Assembly (NCBI GenBank): GCA_028279245.1
Contig: JANQOE010000029.1
Coordinates: forward strand, 1 to 33,303
Reading direction: 5' to 3'
From: Alphaproteobacteria bacterium
GTDB lineage: Bacteria; Pseudomonadota; Alphaproteobacteria; UBA6615
DNA length: 33,303 nucleotides
Shown here: positions 31,406 through 33,303 of the stretch, piece after piece
Position numbering within the stretch: the first letter of the stretch is position 1
Layout of the letters: each line of letters begins with the position of its first letter
The notes under the pieces: model-generated
Told to the model about the DNA's origin: nothing
Seen by the model: the letters and a program-made list of their open reading frames with translations, nothing else
Databases searched by the model: none
Position numbers and translations under genes: made by a program

Positions 31406-31720
31406 ACCTGGAAAAACGCCCCTAAAGCTCCACCCGGCCACCACCGCCTGCCAGTCCCGCCCAACCGCCAGCAAACAACTCACCCCATCGGGGGTCGTCA
31501 CCAGCACGGTCCAGCTCCGCCCATCGGGCCGCACCAGCACCTGCAGCAACTCGCCCCCGACCGTAAGACCCGCGCCAACCACCCGCTCCCCGTAGCGCCC
31601 AGTCAGCGCCGCCAGCATTTCGTCAGTCGCCGCGCAGAACGGCGGCGCGTAGGCCGGCCCGGGCAACAAAAAAGCCGCCAAAACGGCGGCCAGCCCGGCA
31701 ACGCTCAGACCACGGATCAT
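31304..31720 (-). CDS. Secreted protein with repeat-derived C-terminus
   Basis: The 138-aa protein has a signal peptide ending PAYA before PPFCA (about residues 1-25). The mature part has CAATDEMLAALTGRYGERVV, ELLQVLVRPDGRSWTVLVTT and DGVSCLLAVGRDWQA, with two cysteines that could pair; I recognise only a generic small exported protein. From about residue 106 (PGVILAVADHG onward) the reading frame runs into mosaic repeat B4, so the last 30 or so residues and the stop are repeat-encoded. The start overlaps the tail-fibre gene stop by 4 bp (ATGA), so it is translationally coupled to that phage-type gene. Confidence 0.7.
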   Translation of the reverse strand: MIRGLSVAGLAAVLAAFLLPGPAYAPPFCAATDEMLAALTGRYGERVVGAGLTVGGELLQVLVRPDGRSWTVLVTTPDGVSCLLAVGRDWQAVVAGWSFRGVFPGVILAVADHGAARADLEMDPLPRTLAGPGQTSPG

Positions 31721-32823
31721 TTCCCGACCCAGCCCGTATTGCCGCTGCCCGACTCCTTTATATAGAGCGACGTGCCCGCGCCCCCATCGGTCCGGCTATA
31801 GAGGCTGCCCACCGGCGCCGTCACCGCACCTTCTGGCGATCCGGCCCCCGCCGACCAAAACACCGCCCCGACATGGTGCCGTACCGCGTTCAGCGCGTCG
31901 GCCCCCTGGTCGCCACCCACAGCGCCAGGCGTGAACACCCCGGCCTCGATCAACAGCCGCGAGCCCAACGCCCCGGCCACCGCTGTCCGCAACGCCAGCC
32001 GGCCCACCTCCGCCCCGTCCGCCGGGTCGAAGATCAGCGCCGCCAGCGCCCCATAGTCGGTGACCTCGTCCAGGTCGTTGCGACCCTTGAACACGAACGC
32101 GCCGAGCGTGTCGAACGCCGCCGGCGTCGGCGATGCCCGGTCCATGATCAAGTCCGGCCCGGACTCGACCCCGTCCTCGGTGCTGCGCAGCGTCTGGTCG
32201 GCGGTGAACAGGTTCGCATCGGCCAGGCCCGGCACCGCCAGGTTGGCCCGCGCCCCGGCGGCCGTCGTTGCATCCGTCCCGCCGTCGGCCACGGCCAACG
32301 GCACCGCCACCACGCCAAGCGTCTGCAGGTCTTTGTTCTCCAGATCCGTCGCCCCGGCATTCCAGCCGACAAACTTGCCCGCGTCCGGGTCCGGCAAGGT
32401 CACCCCCGTCACCGCCGAGGTCTCGGCGAAGGTAATGGTGCGGTCGAGTTCTTCCTGTTGCTGCTGCGCCGCCATCACCCCAAGGTCATGCGCATTCTCC
32501 GCCGCCGCCGCCGGAAACACCCCGCCCTCCGGAAAGTCGGTTTCCTGCGTCAGTGGCACCACCCGCTTGATCAGCAGCTTCTGCCCGGACTGCGGCGTGT
32601 AGTCGGTCGGCGAAGTGATCACCGTCAACGTCCCGCCACTCGCCTGCCCAGCGCCCGTCAGCGTGTATTGCGAACCCTGCGTCCACACCGTCTCCACGCC
32701 AGCCGCATCCCGCAACACCGCACGAATATGATTCGCCGCCAAGAACTTAAACGGCACATCGAACACGGCGGTTGAACCGTCGCCGTCATAGAGGCGTTTG
32801 TTGTCGTTACTGGAAATGGTCAT
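31717..32823 (-). CDS. Phage tail-fibre-like protein
   Basis: The 368-aa protein has an N-terminal region (about 1-135) like the T7 gp17 tail-fibre N-terminal domain: RLYDGDGSTAVFDVPFKFLA, a loop of short strands, QYTLTGAGQASGGTLTVITS, LIKRVVPLTQETDFPEGG, then a helix with AAQQQQEELDRTITFAET. The rest is beta-rich, with VPLAVADGGTDATTAAGARAN, a Gly-Gly-Thr motif typical of tail-fibre shafts, and a C-terminal SLYIKESGSGNTGW. GAGGAG precedes the ATG at 32823. The tip is short, so it could be a tail-fibre or a related structural adhesin of a prophage or phage-derived element. Confidence 0.8.
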   Translation of the reverse strand: MTISSNDNKRLYDGDGSTAVFDVPFKFLAANHIRAVLRDAAGVETVWTQGSQYTLTGAGQASGGTLTVITSPTDYTPQSGQKLLIKRVVPLTQETDFPEGGVFPAAAAENAHDLGVMAAQQQQEELDRTITFAETSAVTGVTLPDPDAGKFVGWNAGATDLENKDLQTLGVVAVPLAVADGGTDATTAAGARANLAVPGLADANLFTADQTLRSTEDGVESGPDLIMDRASPTPAAFDTLGAFVFKGRNDLDEVTDYGALAALIFDPADGAEVGRLALRTAVAGALGSRLLIEAGVFTPGAVGGDQGADALNAVRHHVGAVFWSAGAGSPEGAVTAPVGSLYSRTDGGAGTSLYIKESGSGNTGWVGK

Positions 32824-32847
32824 GCCGTCTCCTCACCCGCCTTCCCT

Positions 32848-32927
32848 GTCATCCCGGCCGGAGAGCCGGGATCCAGTTGAAGCCTTCGCGATCGTCCAGA
32901 TGGATCCCGGATCAAGCCCGGGATGAC
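32848..32927. repeat. Module B mosaic repeat, copy B3
   Basis: It begins GTCATCCCGGCCGGAGAGCC and ends CCGGGATGAC. The core GCGATCGTCCAGATGGATCC matches B2. It shares the outer arms but replaces the AAGTGCGAAGCACTT hairpin with a shorter GGCCGGAGAGCC stem. It separates the phage-type gene at 32994 from the tail-fibre gene. Confidence 0.85.
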
Positions 32928-32941
32928 ACGCAGCGAGCGCC

Positions 32942-32988
32942 CCTCATCCTGAGCCTGTCGAAGGATGTCGAAGGATGAGGATCGCGCC
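32942..32988. repeat. Module C repeat, copy C2, with tandem duplication
   Basis: CCTCATCCTGAGCCTGTCGAAGGAT is extended by a second GTCGAAGGAT (a perfect 10-bp tandem at 32957-32966 and 32967-32976) and ends GAGGATCGCGCC. It ends six bases before the stop codon (32994) of the phage-type gene. Confidence 0.8.
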
Positions 32989-32993
32989 CTACC

Positions 32994-33303
32994 TCACCGC
33001 CCAAACCGCGCAAAACCCCGCAGCAGCGTCGAGCCCGCCCGCAGCAAACTCGCCTGCCGCCGGTCCTCCGCCGCGGCGAGCCCCGCCTCACTCTGCCGGC
33101 GCAGTGCCGCCGCCCGTTCGTCCCGTCCCCGCTGCGCCGCTTGCGCATCCCGTTCCGCGACATCGGCCAGATCGCCGAGCCGCACGATCGGCGTGCCGTC
33201 GAGCACCACACCGGCCCGAGCGAACCCGGCCCGCGTCCGCGCCCGCCGTTGTTCCGCCCGCCGCCGGATCTCCGCCACCGCTTCGCGCCCGGTTTTGCGC
33301 CAA
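32994..33303 (-). CDS. Phage virion-type protein, 5' part outside the window
   Basis: The frame is open from the right edge of the window; the GTG at 33278 need not be the start, because the codons before it (TGREAVAEI) continue the reading. At least 102 C-terminal residues are seen: EIRRRAEQRRARTRAGFARAG, VVLDGTPIVRLGDLADVAER, DERAAALRRQSEAGLAAAED, ASLLRAGSTLLRGFARFGR. This Arg/Ala-rich helical pattern with an xGTPxxxLxDxAxxAExD-like segment recalls internal virion proteins of podovirus-type prophages (T7 gp14 region), an assignment from pattern only. It precedes the tail-fibre gene on the same strand, so they probably belong to one late-gene block. Confidence 0.55.
   Translation of the reverse strand, partial: WRKTGREAVAEIRRRAEQRRARTRAGFARAGVVLDGTPIVRLGDLADVAERDAQAAQRGRDERAAALRRQSEAGLAAAEDRRQASLLRAGSTLLRGFARFGR

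Noticed and set aside
31207..31595. Plus-strand frame over repeats A2 and B4
   Set aside because: It runs antisense to the secreted-protein gene and through repeats; there is no start signal or family resemblance.
21469..32988. CRISPR array or insertion sequence
   Set aside because: The repeats are not regularly spaced by unique spacers and no transposase gene or terminal inverted repeat with target duplication was seen; they are isolated palindromic elements.
1..33303. tRNA or rRNA genes
   Set aside because: No cloverleaf with the conserved TTC-loop and acceptor pairing, and no rRNA-like sequence, was recognised by eye in the gaps; a covariance-model scan would be decisive.

Overview
The window is GC-rich and gene-dense, with short intergenic gaps and many 4-bp start/stop overlaps. 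It looks like chromosomal DNA from an alphaproteobacterium, probably Rhodospirillales-like. This rests on a DUF4212/VC_2705 symporter next to a DUF294-exonuclease fusion, a paired speD-speE, two adjacent bactofilins, a short MRFDIYGR-type protein, and mosaic palindromic repeats of the GTCATCCCGG...CCGGGATGAC kind. The taxonomic call is an inference; no rRNA or tRNA gene was recognised.

Layout. 1-8646: tail of a Sua5-type threonylcarbamoyl-AMP synthase, a GNAT/YoaP-like protein, a convergent GNAT-TetR pair, and divergent from TetR an FAD-linked 2-hydroxyacid oxidase with a 29-bp palindrome between them. Then come two small membrane/coiled-coil proteins, an acyl-CoA dehydrogenase whose ribosome-binding site lies in a hairpin, the speD-speE polyamine operon and a glyoxalase-fold protein. 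8643-14113: a cation/solute symporter locus. On the plus strand are a DUF4212 subunit, a VC_2705-type symporter with an EF-hand-like loop, a strong terminator and a small membrane protein. On the minus strand are an unknown protein and an exonuclease-CBS-DUF294 fusion, read divergently.

14139-20754: a TPP enzyme with a membrane protein (minus), a methyltransferase-amidase operon (plus), and a methyltransferase-GT2 glycosyltransferase operon (minus). 20859-25205: a NudK-like Nudix hydrolase, a repeat-filled gap, a cupin, then a tandem duplication of a Sel1-repeat gene plus a short conserved gene, in which the first short gene has decayed. 25345-29059: a minus-strand operon of three membrane proteins with 4-bp overlaps: an unknown His-rich protein, a flippase-like UPF0104 protein and a GT39-like glycosyltransferase. 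This suggests lipid-linked sugar transfer at the envelope.

29314-33303: small conserved genes, two bactofilin genes, and then a minus-strand phage-like block running off the right edge (virion-type protein, T7-like tail-fibre protein, secreted protein, holin-like protein). Mosaic repeats of three modules (A, B, C) are scattered through the gaps after 21.4 kb. One copy supplies the C-terminus and stop codon of a gene.

The most noteworthy items are the symporter/EF-hand/nucleotidyltransferase locus, the decayed Sel1 gene-pair duplication, the coding use of a mosaic repeat, the His-rich membrane protein operon and the phage-like block. Nothing here is demonstrably a new defence or mobile system.
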